DNA of 64,000 bases from assembly GCA_965229525.1 (NCBI GenBank), contig OZ245886.1, positions 1,612,001 through 1,676,000 of the forward strand, given 5' to 3'. A program made the translations under genes and the position numbers. The stretch comes from HXMU1420-13 sp965229525 (GTDB taxonomy: Bacteria > Bacteroidota > Rhodothermia > Balneolales > Balneolaceae). The notes under the pieces were generated by a model. It had not been told where the DNA came from. It was given only the letters and a program-made list of their open reading frames with translations, and made no database searches. This document shows, one piece after another, positions 50,494 to 59,521 of the stretch (positions within the stretch are counted from its first letter, which is position 1; each line of letters starts with the position of its first letter).

Positions 50494-52448
50494 GCAGCGG
50501 CTACTTTCATCGTGGGTAGACCAATTCGCTCACGTATTTCTTGAAATCTTGGGTCGTTAGCCATTTTCCTAAATGGAAGCATGGCATCAAGAAATACCAT
50601 AGCTCCGAGTCTTTTATCTACAGCCTGATTTAAGTACATAAAGGCCGTGTCATAATCTTCAAGCCCGGCATATACACAAGCAAAATCAATGGAGAGATCT
50701 AATTCTGGATTCTCATTCGTCCGATTATTCAGTCTTTGAAGATTTTCTTTTACACGGTCGGTATCACCACGCAATGCAGATATGTATCCTAAAAATGCGC
50801 CACCAGAATTTGGATCTTTAACTAACTCTAAGTATTTGTTGGCATACAACCAGGCATTATCCAGGTCGCCCATTTCCAGATATGTCATCGATTTTGCTTC
50901 GTAGGCCATTCTGAATAAAGGATCTAACTCAACAATTTCATCTAATACGTCTAAACTATTTTCATACTCCTGACTGTAAATATAGGCCCGCGCTAAGTCA
51001 GCTTTTATTGGAAGAGAAAGCGGTTCAATTTTAGCAGCGGCTTTGGAATGGTGAATCATTCGATCATATTCACCTAAACATTTATATACATACCCTAAAC
51101 CGGTACGTGCACCGGTATCATTTGGCTCAAGAGTAATTGCTTTTCTAAAGTTCGCTTCCGCTAATTCAAAGTTCCATTTCGAAAACAAATTAACAAAGCC
51201 AAGAGCCACATAAGATTCAGCTCTGGTACTATTCAACTCGACTGATTTATTAGCATAATCTTCAGCCATTGAATAAGCTTCATCGCTAGGCATTTGACCC
51301 ATCGCACCTAAGAACGTATAACAGTTGGCTAGAGCAGAAAAAGCATTGGTATAGGTTGTGCAATAATTCACTGCTTTGTCAAAAAGGGTAATGGCCTTAC
51401 GAACAGCTTCCGGAGTTCGTTTATTCCAGTAGAATAGACCTTCTAGATAATGATTATAAGCCACAATACTATCGGTTGAAGCTTCATACAATTTGTTGGA
51501 TTTATCGAAATATGAGTCGGCTTCTAATTTCTCTACAATTTTTTGGGAGATTTCGTCCTGTACTTCGAAAATGTCTTTCATTTCGCCATCGAAATTTTCC
51601 GACCATATATGAAAACCATCATCCGCTTTAATCAACTGAGCAGTGACTCTAATTCGATTACCGGCTTTACGAACACTGCCTTCGAGTATTGTAGCTACAT
51701 TTAATTCCTTTCCAATTTGGCGAATATCTCTGTGATCCCCTTTATATCCAAAAACAGAAGTTCGTGAGGCAACTTCCAAATCACTTACTTTAACCAATGC
51801 GTTGATAATCTCTTCCGTAATACCATCACTGAAATATTCGTCATCTGAACTGCCACTGAAATTCGCAAAAGGTAAAACCGCAACACTATTTTGATAGGAC
51901 CCTGTTTGTTCCTGAATATGCTTTTGTGCAGGAACCTTCAAACCGTCATCAGCAAGGGCAAAGATGCTGGTCATGGCAAATACATTTTTTAATTCATGTT
52001 CACCAAAGGCTTCTACTCTGATTCCAGGATGGTTTTTTATTTCATCGAAAACCTTACCAGACACCATAACTGAACCAGGAATTCCTAATGCCTGAACTCT
52101 AGCTGCTAAATTTACAGCATCTCCGTATATACCTTCATCATCATACACTACATCGCCCAAATGAATGCCAATTCTCATGGGTACTTCCGGGTTTTTCTGT
52201 AGTTCAAGCTGAATCTCACGAGCCGCATTAACCGCATCAATTGCTGACCCAAACATGCTTAAAGTCCCATCGCCATAATACTGCATTACCTGACCACGGT
52301 GATCCAGTATTTTTTCATCCACAACTTTTCTTTGATGATCTCTCTTCGACTTTGCCATGGCTTCATCCTGCTGCATCATTTTGGTATACCCAACCATATC
52401 AGCAAACATGATAGCGGCTAGTAAACGGATATTTTGTTTCTCAGCCAT
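50490..52448 (-). CDS. Class III nucleotide cyclase fused to FlgO-like and TPR domains
   Basis: 652 residues. A class III cyclase domain lies at about 5-170 with metal Asp in MFADMVGYTKMM and in YGDGTLSMFG, and 'GDAVNLAARVQ'. Next comes a FlgO/TolB-like domain at about 190-300 ('SVAVLPFANFSGSSDDEYFSDGI' described, 'LEGSVRKAGNRIRVTAQLI'). Then TPR units cover about 320-640. This is a common bacterial family of cytoplasmic adenylate-cyclase-type proteins; whether the product is cAMP or a cyclic pyrimidine cannot be read here. Translationally coupled to the MarR gene. Confidence 0.9.
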   Translation of the reverse strand: MAEKQNIRLLAAIMFADMVGYTKMMQQDEAMAKSKRDHQRKVVDEKILDHRGQVMQYYGDGTLSMFGSAIDAVNAAREIQLELQKNPEVPMRIGIHLGDVVYDDEGIYGDAVNLAARVQALGIPGSVMVSGKVFDEIKNHPGIRVEAFGEHELKNVFAMTSIFALADDGLKVPAQKHIQEQTGSYQNSVAVLPFANFSGSSDDEYFSDGITEEIINALVKVSDLEVASRTSVFGYKGDHRDIRQIGKELNVATILEGSVRKAGNRIRVTAQLIKADDGFHIWSENFDGEMKDIFEVQDEISQKIVEKLEADSYFDKSNKLYEASTDSIVAYNHYLEGLFYWNKRTPEAVRKAITLFDKAVNYCTTYTNAFSALANCYTFLGAMGQMPSDEAYSMAEDYANKSVELNSTRAESYVALGFVNLFSKWNFELAEANFRKAITLEPNDTGARTGLGYVYKCLGEYDRMIHHSKAAAKIEPLSLPIKADLARAYIYSQEYENSLDVLDEIVELDPLFRMAYEAKSMTYLEMGDLDNAWLYANKYLELVKDPNSGGAFLGYISALRGDTDRVKENLQRLNNRTNENPELDLSIDFACVYAGLEDYDTAFMYLNQAVDKRLGAMVFLDAMLPFRKMANDPRFQEIRERIGLPTMKVAAA

Positions 52449-52514
52449 ATTGTTAATTATGTGCTTTAATGTGGCGACTTAGCAGTAGATTGTCAATAAT
52501 CGTGCCGTACGATT

Positions 52515-55500
52515 TTAGAAAAAGAATCCTGCCTTTATTTCAAAGGAATTTTCGTCGCCGGAGGTTCCATATGTCGCACTAATTAGCATCTGATTGAAGA
52601 TATTAAACCAGATTCCTCCGCCATAGCCCTGGTGAATTGTACTTGAATTTTCACCATCTGTCCATACTCGACCAGCATCAAAGAAAGTAAGAATACCACC
52701 TTTTCCACCAAACAAATATCTATAAAAATCAACCAGTTCTAGGCGGATTTCTGCATTTGAATATACTGTGGTTCGTCCTGTAAATCGTTGATTGGTAAAT
52801 CCTCTAAGATTTTGCGTTGCACCCAATGTATTAGCCTGATAAAAAGGAAAGCTACCTATGATGTGCTCACTGCCAAAACGTCCTGCAAACGTGAATTGTC
52901 GTTTACCGGATCCTGATGCATAAAAACTTGTTGAGCCAGATAAATTTAAGTGGGTTTCACTTTCATCATTAAGACTTAGGTTCCCAATCGAATTGAGAGA
53001 TAGTTTAAACCCGTATTGGGGATTGACTGGATTGTCAACATCTGTGATTGAAACACCGGTTGAAAGCTGACCATAATATTGGCTGTCAAAAATGTTGGGG
53101 TTGATGCCAAGTCTTGGGTCGTTCAAGATGCTTTGTTCCCCCTGTACATCATCGACATTGGTATACTGAATACCCCCGCCAATATGAAAATCGAGTACAT
53201 CTTGAAGAAGTATGCTTGCCGTTCCAAATACTGAATATTGTTCTAGTCGGGCTCTGTAAAAGTCGGAATCTAGCTGGTCTTGGCGACGTGTATTATTACC
53301 TAAACCGAAGAAGTATCTATAACTTTCCGGAAGAAGTACGGTGCCTTCTACATTACCATGCCAATTACCACTAAACTGATACCAATCTCCAGTATATCGG
53401 ATATTTCCTGCACCCGTTATTGGGGCATAATTGGCCCGAATGTAATGCTTTTGATCTGGGATTTTTCTGAAACCATGTTTGGTAAACCGGGGTCCTCCAC
53501 CAATGAAAAGGCCATCATCGTCATTAAAAGCAAAGAAGAACCCAACCATGGTTGAATTCCATTGATAATCATGATTGTAATCGAATCGATTGATCTCAGA
53601 ATTGTCGGAAAAGTTAAACCTGGATCGACTTTCCGCATCCGTGTTCGTGATTTCTGTATCATAAATATCAATATTTCTTCTCACCTCAGGATTCTGATCA
53701 ACAAAGGTATCGTTCCCAGAACCACCAATAATTCGAATATTAATCCTGGGTCGTTCATTTCCAGAAACAATGATCTCATCGTCATCACCCATCGCGAAAA
53801 TTCTGAGCTCGTTGGTTTGGGCATCATTAAATGTTCGGTCGAAGTAAATTTCACGAAGATTTCCTTTGCGTGTAAGCTTGTAAACCTGAACCTGAATGCG
53901 ATCTTCATCCAGAATATTAATTAGAATTCGTTCTCTTTTATGGCTGGCTGGAATGGTAACTACTTTATCAAGCTGGGAAGAATAAATACGGGCAATTTCA
54001 GGGAGTTGATCACGACGAGCTTTAAGGATTTCGATAGTTTCCTGGCCAAATTTCTCTTCTATTTCATCTGGATAGGCCGCTACAGCTTGCTCAATTTGAG
54101 CATCTGTTAATTTCGCCTTGATATCTTCCGCTATTTTAATCCATTCATCTCGCGATAATTGATTTGTAAATCTTCGAGTGAGACCGAGCGAATTGAGATT
54201 CAATCCTTTCAAATTACCATAGCTGTAATCGAAATTTTGATATTGGGCAAAAGGACCAAGTTTAGCTAAAGTTGGAATGAGGCCGTCCAGGCGCATTAAG
54301 GCTACATCTCTATCCCGCGGGATAGGTTGATAGATTTTTCCCTGCTCATCTTCAGGTTCAACAGCTGCCCATCGCCATTGATCGGAATGGCGATCCCAGT
54401 CCCCAATTAGCATATCGAATAATCTTGATCGGGCAAGTAATGGTTGGTCTACTCGATGATCTATGTCGTTGTCTACTTCACGAAGAAAATCTATTGATGA
54501 AATCACATCTTCAGCATTTCCTACTGAAGAAACATCACTCATATCATTATCCGGTTTGCGCTCGAATAATCCAAGTTCACCCGCCATCAAATCTCCGTAA
54601 CCTCCTAACATGGGATCGTCGGGTACAATGAAATATTCTGGATTTGTATGATAAACACCTATAGGCTTAGCAAGCTCAGCTACAACTAATGCAGCGAATG
54701 GGTTAAGCATAGAAAATTGATCCTGAGCAGCATCTAGGGCGAACGATTGCCTCAATTCTTCGCTCCAGACTTTACCGGCTTGTTTATCTACTGATCGAAG
54801 AACAAATTCTTTGCCGTCTTCACCGTTTAGATGTAAGGTGTTTGATTGACCACGCCCCCCATATCGAACGGGCTCTAATCCTCCTTCAATTTTTGTTACA
54901 TCAAAAATCGGGTACTCCGATTCGACAGACCACATTTCTCTGCGATTGGCGCCAAGTAAGCCTCGATACAGAAATCCTCCCCGATCATAATTTGGGTTGG
55001 CGGCAATAGTGGTTTCTGTATTTGCTAGTATTTCCTCACGATCTTCGATTACTTCAGGTTCATCAATTCGAGAATTAGGCCCCTGGACCATAGTTCTATA
55101 AATCAATTCACCTTCCGATCCATCGTCGTTTGGAATCCAGGCCTCCATCCAAAGTGAGCCATCTGTGTAAATGTTTAAAGTAACAAACCCCTGTCCACCA
55201 TAAGCAAAATGGGCACCTTTTCCGTTTGCTACATAATCTGTTTTTGATCCCGATCCGCTTACAATGTGATGCGTGTTATATCGTCTACTTTGTACTGTTT
55301 TGTGATATTGCAAAGTATGTGAATGGCCAGCAACATAAATCACATCTTCTTTTTCTCTGAAGGTGCTTCTAATAGATCGTACCATGGAAGAGTATCTGTG
55401 ATGTGGAATATCCTGCTTTAATCCAAAAATCCTGCGATATAAGACATATAACGAACCAAAGATTGGTGGTTTAAAATGTGTTGAAAGCGGGAAATAACCA

Positions 55501-56240
55501 CCATGTGCTTCGTTTGAAACTAATGGGTGATGCGCAGCAACAATCAAATAGTCTTTCTTACGATCTCTGATTATATCTTCCAGTTCGTTTATTACGTCAC
55601 CGGCATCGTTTACATTAAAATCACCATTATCTCCATATGGTTTTTCGTGTTCATGAAGCCACCAATGTGTGTCGAGGGCAACAAGGCGAATGTCTTCATT
55701 CAAATCCGGATGATCGTCTTCATCCATCAGTTTAATTTCATGAGGGCCTGGAAATCCATTATCTGGTAAAAAAGTATTCCCTCTATCCAAATATTCTTCA
55801 ATAAATCTTTCCTGTCTTCGAACGGCATTCAAACCATCAGCACGACCATCATCCCAATCATGATTGCCTGGAACAAAAACTACTCGACCTTTAAAATCCT
55901 GAACTGTTTCAAGTTGGGCTACAATTCTACGTTCATAAAATGCACGTTGTGGATCAGTAGAATCAGGTAACCCATAGTTATAAATGTTGTCGCCTAGAAA
56001 TACTGCCGCACTATATTCTGATGCTTCTTTAAGATGATTTTCAAAAAGTGTTAGAGTAGGATCACCATCAAGCTTAGGAGCACCGGCATCGCCAATCAAA
56101 AAGACTTGATAAATTATCTCGTTTTCATTTGGGGGTAGTGAGTTTTCCCAATCTCTTTCGTCAGAACTTATGTACAATCCTGTAGTGCCACATGAAAGAA
56201 TTAGCAGACTTAAAAACAATATAGAAAGTGGTCTTAGCAA
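52515..56240 (-). CDS. Giant lipoprotein: metallophosphoesterase, kinase-like region and outer-membrane barrel
   Basis: From the TTG at 56240 the protein begins MLRPLSILFLSLLILSCG, a textbook lipoprotein signal; the frame also has an ATG at 56375 that would prepend 45 unlikely residues. Length from TTG is 1241. A calcineurin-type phosphoesterase follows the Cys: 'FLIGDAGAP', 'LGDNIY', 'GNHDWDDG', 'AHHPL', 'GHSHTLQYH'. The middle (about residues 465-650) resembles an atypical kinase: FVLRSVDK, then LIGDWDRHSDQW and PRDRDVAL. The last 350 residues form a BamA/TamA-like barrel ending with FEIKAGFFF. It would hold an enzymatic module on the outer membrane. Substrate unknown. Confidence 0.82.
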   Translation of the reverse strand: MLRPLSILFLSLLILSCGTTGLYISSDERDWENSLPPNENEIIYQVFLIGDAGAPKLDGDPTLTLFENHLKEASEYSAAVFLGDNIYNYGLPDSTDPQRAFYERRIVAQLETVQDFKGRVVFVPGNHDWDDGRADGLNAVRRQERFIEEYLDRGNTFLPDNGFPGPHEIKLMDEDDHPDLNEDIRLVALDTHWWLHEHEKPYGDNGDFNVNDAGDVINELEDIIRDRKKDYLIVAAHHPLVSNEAHGGYFPLSTHFKPPIFGSLYVLYRRIFGLKQDIPHHRYSSMVRSIRSTFREKEDVIYVAGHSHTLQYHKTVQSRRYNTHHIVSGSGSKTDYVANGKGAHFAYGGQGFVTLNIYTDGSLWMEAWIPNDDGSEGELIYRTMVQGPNSRIDEPEVIEDREEILANTETTIAANPNYDRGGFLYRGLLGANRREMWSVESEYPIFDVTKIEGGLEPVRYGGRGQSNTLHLNGEDGKEFVLRSVDKQAGKVWSEELRQSFALDAAQDQFSMLNPFAALVVAELAKPIGVYHTNPEYFIVPDDPMLGGYGDLMAGELGLFERKPDNDMSDVSSVGNAEDVISSIDFLREVDNDIDHRVDQPLLARSRLFDMLIGDWDRHSDQWRWAAVEPEDEQGKIYQPIPRDRDVALMRLDGLIPTLAKLGPFAQYQNFDYSYGNLKGLNLNSLGLTRRFTNQLSRDEWIKIAEDIKAKLTDAQIEQAVAAYPDEIEEKFGQETIEILKARRDQLPEIARIYSSQLDKVVTIPASHKRERILINILDEDRIQVQVYKLTRKGNLREIYFDRTFNDAQTNELRIFAMGDDDEIIVSGNERPRINIRIIGGSGNDTFVDQNPEVRRNIDIYDTEITNTDAESRSRFNFSDNSEINRFDYNHDYQWNSTMVGFFFAFNDDDGLFIGGGPRFTKHGFRKIPDQKHYIRANYAPITGAGNIRYTGDWYQFSGNWHGNVEGTVLLPESYRYFFGLGNNTRRQDQLDSDFYRARLEQYSVFGTASILLQDVLDFHIGGGIQYTNVDDVQGEQSILNDPRLGINPNIFDSQYYGQLSTGVSITDVDNPVNPQYGFKLSLNSIGNLSLNDESETHLNLSGSTSFYASGSGKRQFTFAGRFGSEHIIGSFPFYQANTLGATQNLRGFTNQRFTGRTTVYSNAEIRLELVDFYRYLFGGKGGILTFFDAGRVWTDGENSSTIHQGYGGGIWFNIFNQMLISATYGTSGDENSFEIKAGFFF

Positions 56241-56474
56241 AAGTGAGAAAGGAATGATACTAGTTGCGAAGAGATTACTGTTATTCTGGGGCAGATACAA
56301 CAAAGGCCAGCTAATTTGCAGGCCTATTTTTAAATAACTAGAGCCAATATACGGCAGGAACTTGCTGCTGACCAAATGAAATTACATTTATATAATTAAT
56401 GATAACTAATAATAAATATATACTATATATTTGACGGCTAATTATAACTAAGAAGGTCTCAATAATCCGAATTA

Positions 56475-56888
56475 ATGCCTAAAAAAATTGGGAGTTTAAC
56501 TCTATATTCAGTCGATGATCTGCATGAAATGCTGGGCGTCTCGAAATTAACACTCCGAAGCTATATTAGAACGGGGAAAATTCGTGGGCGAAAATTGGGA
56601 GTAAGCTGGTACGTTACCGAAGACTCGATCAAAGAATATTTCGATCAACCCGAAGAGCTTGCTGAACCAGTAAAAAAGGAAACCCGACCAAAGTACATTG
56701 TGCAAGGTGTAAATGATTTAGTTAGTGAAACCGAAGAGTGTAATACGGTAGAAGAAGTGCTTACCGTTTTAAATGAACAGGCAATTATCAGTCTTTTTCA
56801 GGTGAGAATTGTTGATCGTGGCACAAACGAAATAATTGAAATTTTAAAAGCCAGAGATTTTATTGAACAATATGCGAACGGTAAGTGA
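56475..56888 (+). CDS. Helix-turn-helix (excisionase/MerR-type) DNA-binding protein
   Basis: 137 residues. The N-terminal winged helix is 'TLYSVDDLHEMLGVSKLTLRSYIRTGKIRGRKLGVSWYVTEDSIKEYFDQP' (described, about 8-58), the excisionase-like HTH_17 domain with its basic recognition helix and wing. The remaining 80 residues, acidic and helical, are unfamiliar. Such HTH proteins often control short gene pairs. Here it overlaps the next gene by 17 bases. No phage or integrase genes are nearby, so an excision role is unlikely. Confidence 0.8.
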   Translation: MPKKIGSLTLYSVDDLHEMLGVSKLTLRSYIRTGKIRGRKLGVSWYVTEDSIKEYFDQPEELAEPVKKETRPKYIVQGVNDLVSETEECNTVEEVLTVLNEQAIISLFQVRIVDRGTNEIIEILKARDFIEQYANGK

Positions 56889-57156
56889 TACAGCTTTAGA
56901 ATCCTATCAATTTGGGAATAAACCCGAAGACACGTATTACCTGCTTATCGATTTAGTTAGAAACCCGAATGGAGTAGATATTACGCGGCTTGCAAATGCA
57001 GATCCCAGAATGTTTGATTCTGTTCTATCTGATATGGGTTGTGTATTGATGTTAAGCGGTGATGAAATGGAAGAGCTAATTCGTCGGGGAAACGTGGATG
57101 AAGAGGATAAACACGGGTCATTATTCAATCTGGCCCAAGCTGAAGGTTTGATTTAA
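56872..57156 (+). CDS. Small protein of unknown function coupled to the HTH gene
   Basis: 94 residues from the ATG at 56872, which overlaps the end of the HTH gene; a TTG at 56863 is also possible. The sequence is acidic and mostly helical ('EDTYYLLIDLVRNPNGVDITRLANADPRMFDSVLSDM' described). No family is recognised. Tight overlap with the HTH gene suggests its product acts with that regulator. Its 3' end runs 36 bases into the end of the convergent NUDIX gene. Confidence 0.55.
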   Translation: MRTVSDTALESYQFGNKPEDTYYLLIDLVRNPNGVDITRLANADPRMFDSVLSDMGCVLMLSGDEMEELIRRGNVDEEDKHGSLFNLAQAEGLI

Positions 57157-57693
57157 CCAAGCCCAAACACGCTGTAAGCAAATGATGGTTTTGCCATCGT
57201 TAATTTCACCGGTAGAAATCATTCGTATAGCTTCTTCAAAACTAATTCGTTCATTCACCACAAATTCATCTTCATCGGTATTGTTCTCAATTTCTGTTAA
57301 TTCCAATCCGGCATAAATATGAATCACTTCGTCTGCGTAACCGATTGCAGGGTAAAAGTGACCAACATAGTGCAGTTGATTACATTTCAATCCTGCTTCT
57401 TCTAAAAGTTCGCGTTTAGCAGTGGTATCCGGTGACTCGCCTGGGTCAATTTTTCCAGCGGGAACCTCATAGAAAATTTGAGACATGGGATATCGAAATT
57501 GCTTTATCAACATAATATCCTTGTTTTCAAATATCGGAACTACTGCACAGGCACCAGGATGTTTAATCCACTCCCTTGTGCTCGATGAGCCATCGGGTAG
57601 CAGCGCATCATCGTAATACACCTGAAGTAATTTTCCATCAAAAACTTTTTTTGAGGACTGCGTGCGTTCCACTAAATCTTGGCTGTGTTTCAT
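57121..57693 (-). CDS. NUDIX hydrolase (ADP-ribose pyrophosphatase type)
   Basis: 190 residues. The Nudix box is complete: 'GKIDPGESPDTTAKRELLEEAG' (two stretches), with REx2EE at about residues 92-97. 'QFRYPMSQIFYEVPAGK' ahead of it is the ADP-ribose-pyrophosphatase-type substrate region. It probably cleaves ADP-ribose or a related nucleoside diphosphate sugar. Its end overlaps the small protein gene by 36 bases, and its start is divergent from the CDP-alcohol phosphatidyltransferase gene. Confidence 0.92.
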   Translation of the reverse strand: MKHSQDLVERTQSSKKVFDGKLLQVYYDDALLPDGSSSTREWIKHPGACAVVPIFENKDIMLIKQFRYPMSQIFYEVPAGKIDPGESPDTTAKRELLEEAGLKCNQLHYVGHFYPAIGYADEVIHIYAGLELTEIENNTDEDEFVVNERISFEEAIRMISTGEINDGKTIICLQRVWAWLNQTFSLGQIE

Positions 57694-57755
57694 AGTGGTT
57701 TTATGTAAATAATGGCTTTAACTTTGGCTGATAATATCGCAAATAATCTATCGCT

Positions 57756-58346
57756 TTGGGTATCACTGAAAATATTGATGGCAAAAAAGTCTCCGTATCG
57801 GGTCGCGTCTTCACGATATCCAATTTAATTTCATTTAGCCGTGTATTTATTGCCTTTCCAATAATGTATATCCATTACCGGAATAACCTTATGTACAATA
57901 CGGAAGTGATCGTATTGATAGTTTATGCCGTCATTTCTGATTACCTGGATGGGTTAGTTGCACGAAAAACAAACTCAATCTCCGAGATTGGCAAAATGAT
58001 CGATCCGATTTCAGATAAGTTATGCGCAGGTGCTCTATTTATTTATACCGTTTGGCTGGGCTGGGTTCCGATCTGGTTTTTGGTATTCTTTGTTGTACGA
58101 GATGTTTTGATTCTAACTGGATCATCATTTATCAAAGTGAGATACGGTAAAGTGGCAATGAGTACAATGAGTGGTAAAATCTCTGTGAATGTGATATCCG
58201 TATATTGGATTGCGGTTTTCTTTTTTAGAGATGCTGAAATGATTCACCAACTATTATTGTGGTTATCCGTCACAATCATGATTATTTCGTTTTTAGACTA
58301 TTTCAATCGCTACCGCAGGATTATGAGCGGAGCACAATTCAATTAG
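57756..58346 (+). CDS. CDP-alcohol phosphatidyltransferase
   Basis: 196 residues starting at TTG; no other standard start exists after the upstream TAA. The family signature D-x2-DG-x2-AR-x8-G-x3-D-x3-D is intact in 'DYLDGLVARKTNSISEIGKM' followed by IDPISD, coordinating the divalent metals. About five membrane helices. It joins CDP-diacylglycerol to an alcohol headgroup (glycerol-3-phosphate, serine or inositol); which one is not determined. It lies 1 base ahead of ftsY and is probably co-transcribed. Confidence 0.9.
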   Translation: MGITENIDGKKVSVSGRVFTISNLISFSRVFIAFPIMYIHYRNNLMYNTEVIVLIVYAVISDYLDGLVARKTNSISEIGKMIDPISDKLCAGALFIYTVWLGWVPIWFLVFFVVRDVLILTGSSFIKVRYGKVAMSTMSGKISVNVISVYWIAVFFFRDAEMIHQLLLWLSVTIMIISFLDYFNRYRRIMSGAQFN

Positions 58347-58347
58347 T

Positions 58348-59301
58348 ATGGGATTATTTGAAAAACTAGGATTCAAGAAAAAAGAGACACTCGAGCAAGG
58401 TGTAGAAAAAAGTAGAGCGGGTATTTTAGATAAGCTTGGAAAAGCATTTGCCGGAAAAGATCGGGTAGATGACGCTACACTTGATGAGCTGGAAGATATT
58501 CTAATAACCTCTGATGTTGGCGTAAAAACAACAGTAGAGATTATTAATAGAATTGAAGATCGTGTTGCAAGAGATAAATATGTAACGCAGGCAGAACTTC
58601 AAAATATCCTACGAGAAGAAATTATTGCGTTATTACAAGAACACGATGCAGATAAGCCCGCTGAATTTGATGCCCATTTACCTAATAAGCCACATATCGT
58701 ACTAATTGTAGGAGTAAATGGAGTTGGTAAAACAACGACTATTGGTAAAATGAGTTTTATGTACAAAACAGCAGGAAAAAAAGTGCTACTTGGTGCAGCT
58801 GATACTTTCAGGGCCGCTGCTGTTGACCAGCTTAAGATTTGGAGCGAACGAGCAGAGGTGCCAATAATAGAGCAAGGTCAGGATGCTGATCCGGCTGCAG
58901 TTGCATTCGATACCGTTTCTGCAGCAAATGCACGTGGCACAGATATCGCACTCATCGATACAGCAGGCCGACTTCACAATAAAAAAGATCTGATGGATGA
59001 GCTTTCTAAGATCAAGCGGGTGATGAACAAAGTAGTTGAGGGGGCTCCACATGAAGTGATTCTGGTGTTAGACGCGTCTACAGGCCAAAATGCAATGCAA
59101 CAAGCCAAAGCGTTTACAGAGGCTGTTGATATAACCGGTTTAGCATTAACTAAGCTAGATGGCACTGCAAAAGGTGGAATAGTGATTGGAATCTCGAATG
59201 AATTGAATGTGCCTGTTAAATACATTGGATTAGGAGAAAAAATTGAGGATCTACAAGTGTTTAACAAAGCAGATTTTGTTAATGCATTATTCGGGGAATA
59301 A
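58348..59301 (+). CDS. ftsY: Signal recognition particle receptor FtsY
   Basis: 317 residues, the short form without a long acidic A-domain. The NG domain shows 'GVNGVGKTTTIGKMSF' (G1, about 129-144), DTFRAAAVDQ, 'DTAGRLHNK' (G3) and 'TKLDGTAKGG' (G4/closing loop, about 271-280). It receives SRP-ribosome complexes at the membrane. A hairpin terminator follows immediately. Confidence 0.97.
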   Translation: MGLFEKLGFKKKETLEQGVEKSRAGILDKLGKAFAGKDRVDDATLDELEDILITSDVGVKTTVEIINRIEDRVARDKYVTQAELQNILREEIIALLQEHDADKPAEFDAHLPNKPHIVLIVGVNGVGKTTTIGKMSFMYKTAGKKVLLGAADTFRAAAVDQLKIWSERAEVPIIEQGQDADPAAVAFDTVSAANARGTDIALIDTAGRLHNKKDLMDELSKIKRVMNKVVEGAPHEVILVLDASTGQNAMQQAKAFTEAVDITGLALTKLDGTAKGGIVIGISNELNVPVKYIGLGEKIEDLQVFNKADFVNALFGE

Positions 59302-59328
59302 AAAAGCACCTTGAAAAAGGTGCTTTAT
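59302..59328. terminator. Bidirectional hairpin terminator after ftsY
   Basis: AAAGCACCTT, loop GAAA, AAGGTGCTTT with T-rich ends on both strands (TTTATT on plus, TTTTTTATT on minus). It can end ftsY and the small minus-strand ORF that stops at 59344. Confidence 0.85.
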
Positions 59329-59343
59329 TCTAAAATGTCAGTG

Positions 59344-59433
59344 CTATCCATCATTAGGGGGTGGGGGTGGTGGCGGATTTGGTGGATCTGGATCTTCATC
59401 AGGAAGCCTAAAACGTATGTTATCTGTATACAT
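59344..59433 (-). CDS. Possible 29-residue proline-rich peptide
   Basis: A short minus-strand frame starts at ATG 59433 and reads acidic Asp-Pro residues, then a run of seven prolines, NDG and stop. A terminator with a minus-strand U-run sits 16 bases beyond. I cannot support it by family or RBS; chance is possible, but the aligned terminator and biased composition make it worth listing. Confidence 0.3.
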   Translation of the reverse strand: MYTDNIRFRLPDEDPDPPNPPPPPPPNDG

Positions 59434-59521
59434 ATTCTCTGAATTTTATTTGGGTTGATAGTTCAAAAAACAGCATATTAGCAACAAATACAAGGACATT
59501 AGAAAATTTTATCTGCCGGCG

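Noticed and set aside
34188..52448. A complete Pycsar operon formed by the PycTM-like protein and the class III cyclase
   Set aside because: The genes are 16 kb apart with many unrelated genes between, and the cyclase has the FlgO/TPR architecture of a common non-defence family.
56475..56888. Excisionase of an integrated element
   Set aside because: The HTH resembles excisionases, but there is no integrase, attachment-site repeat or phage gene near it.
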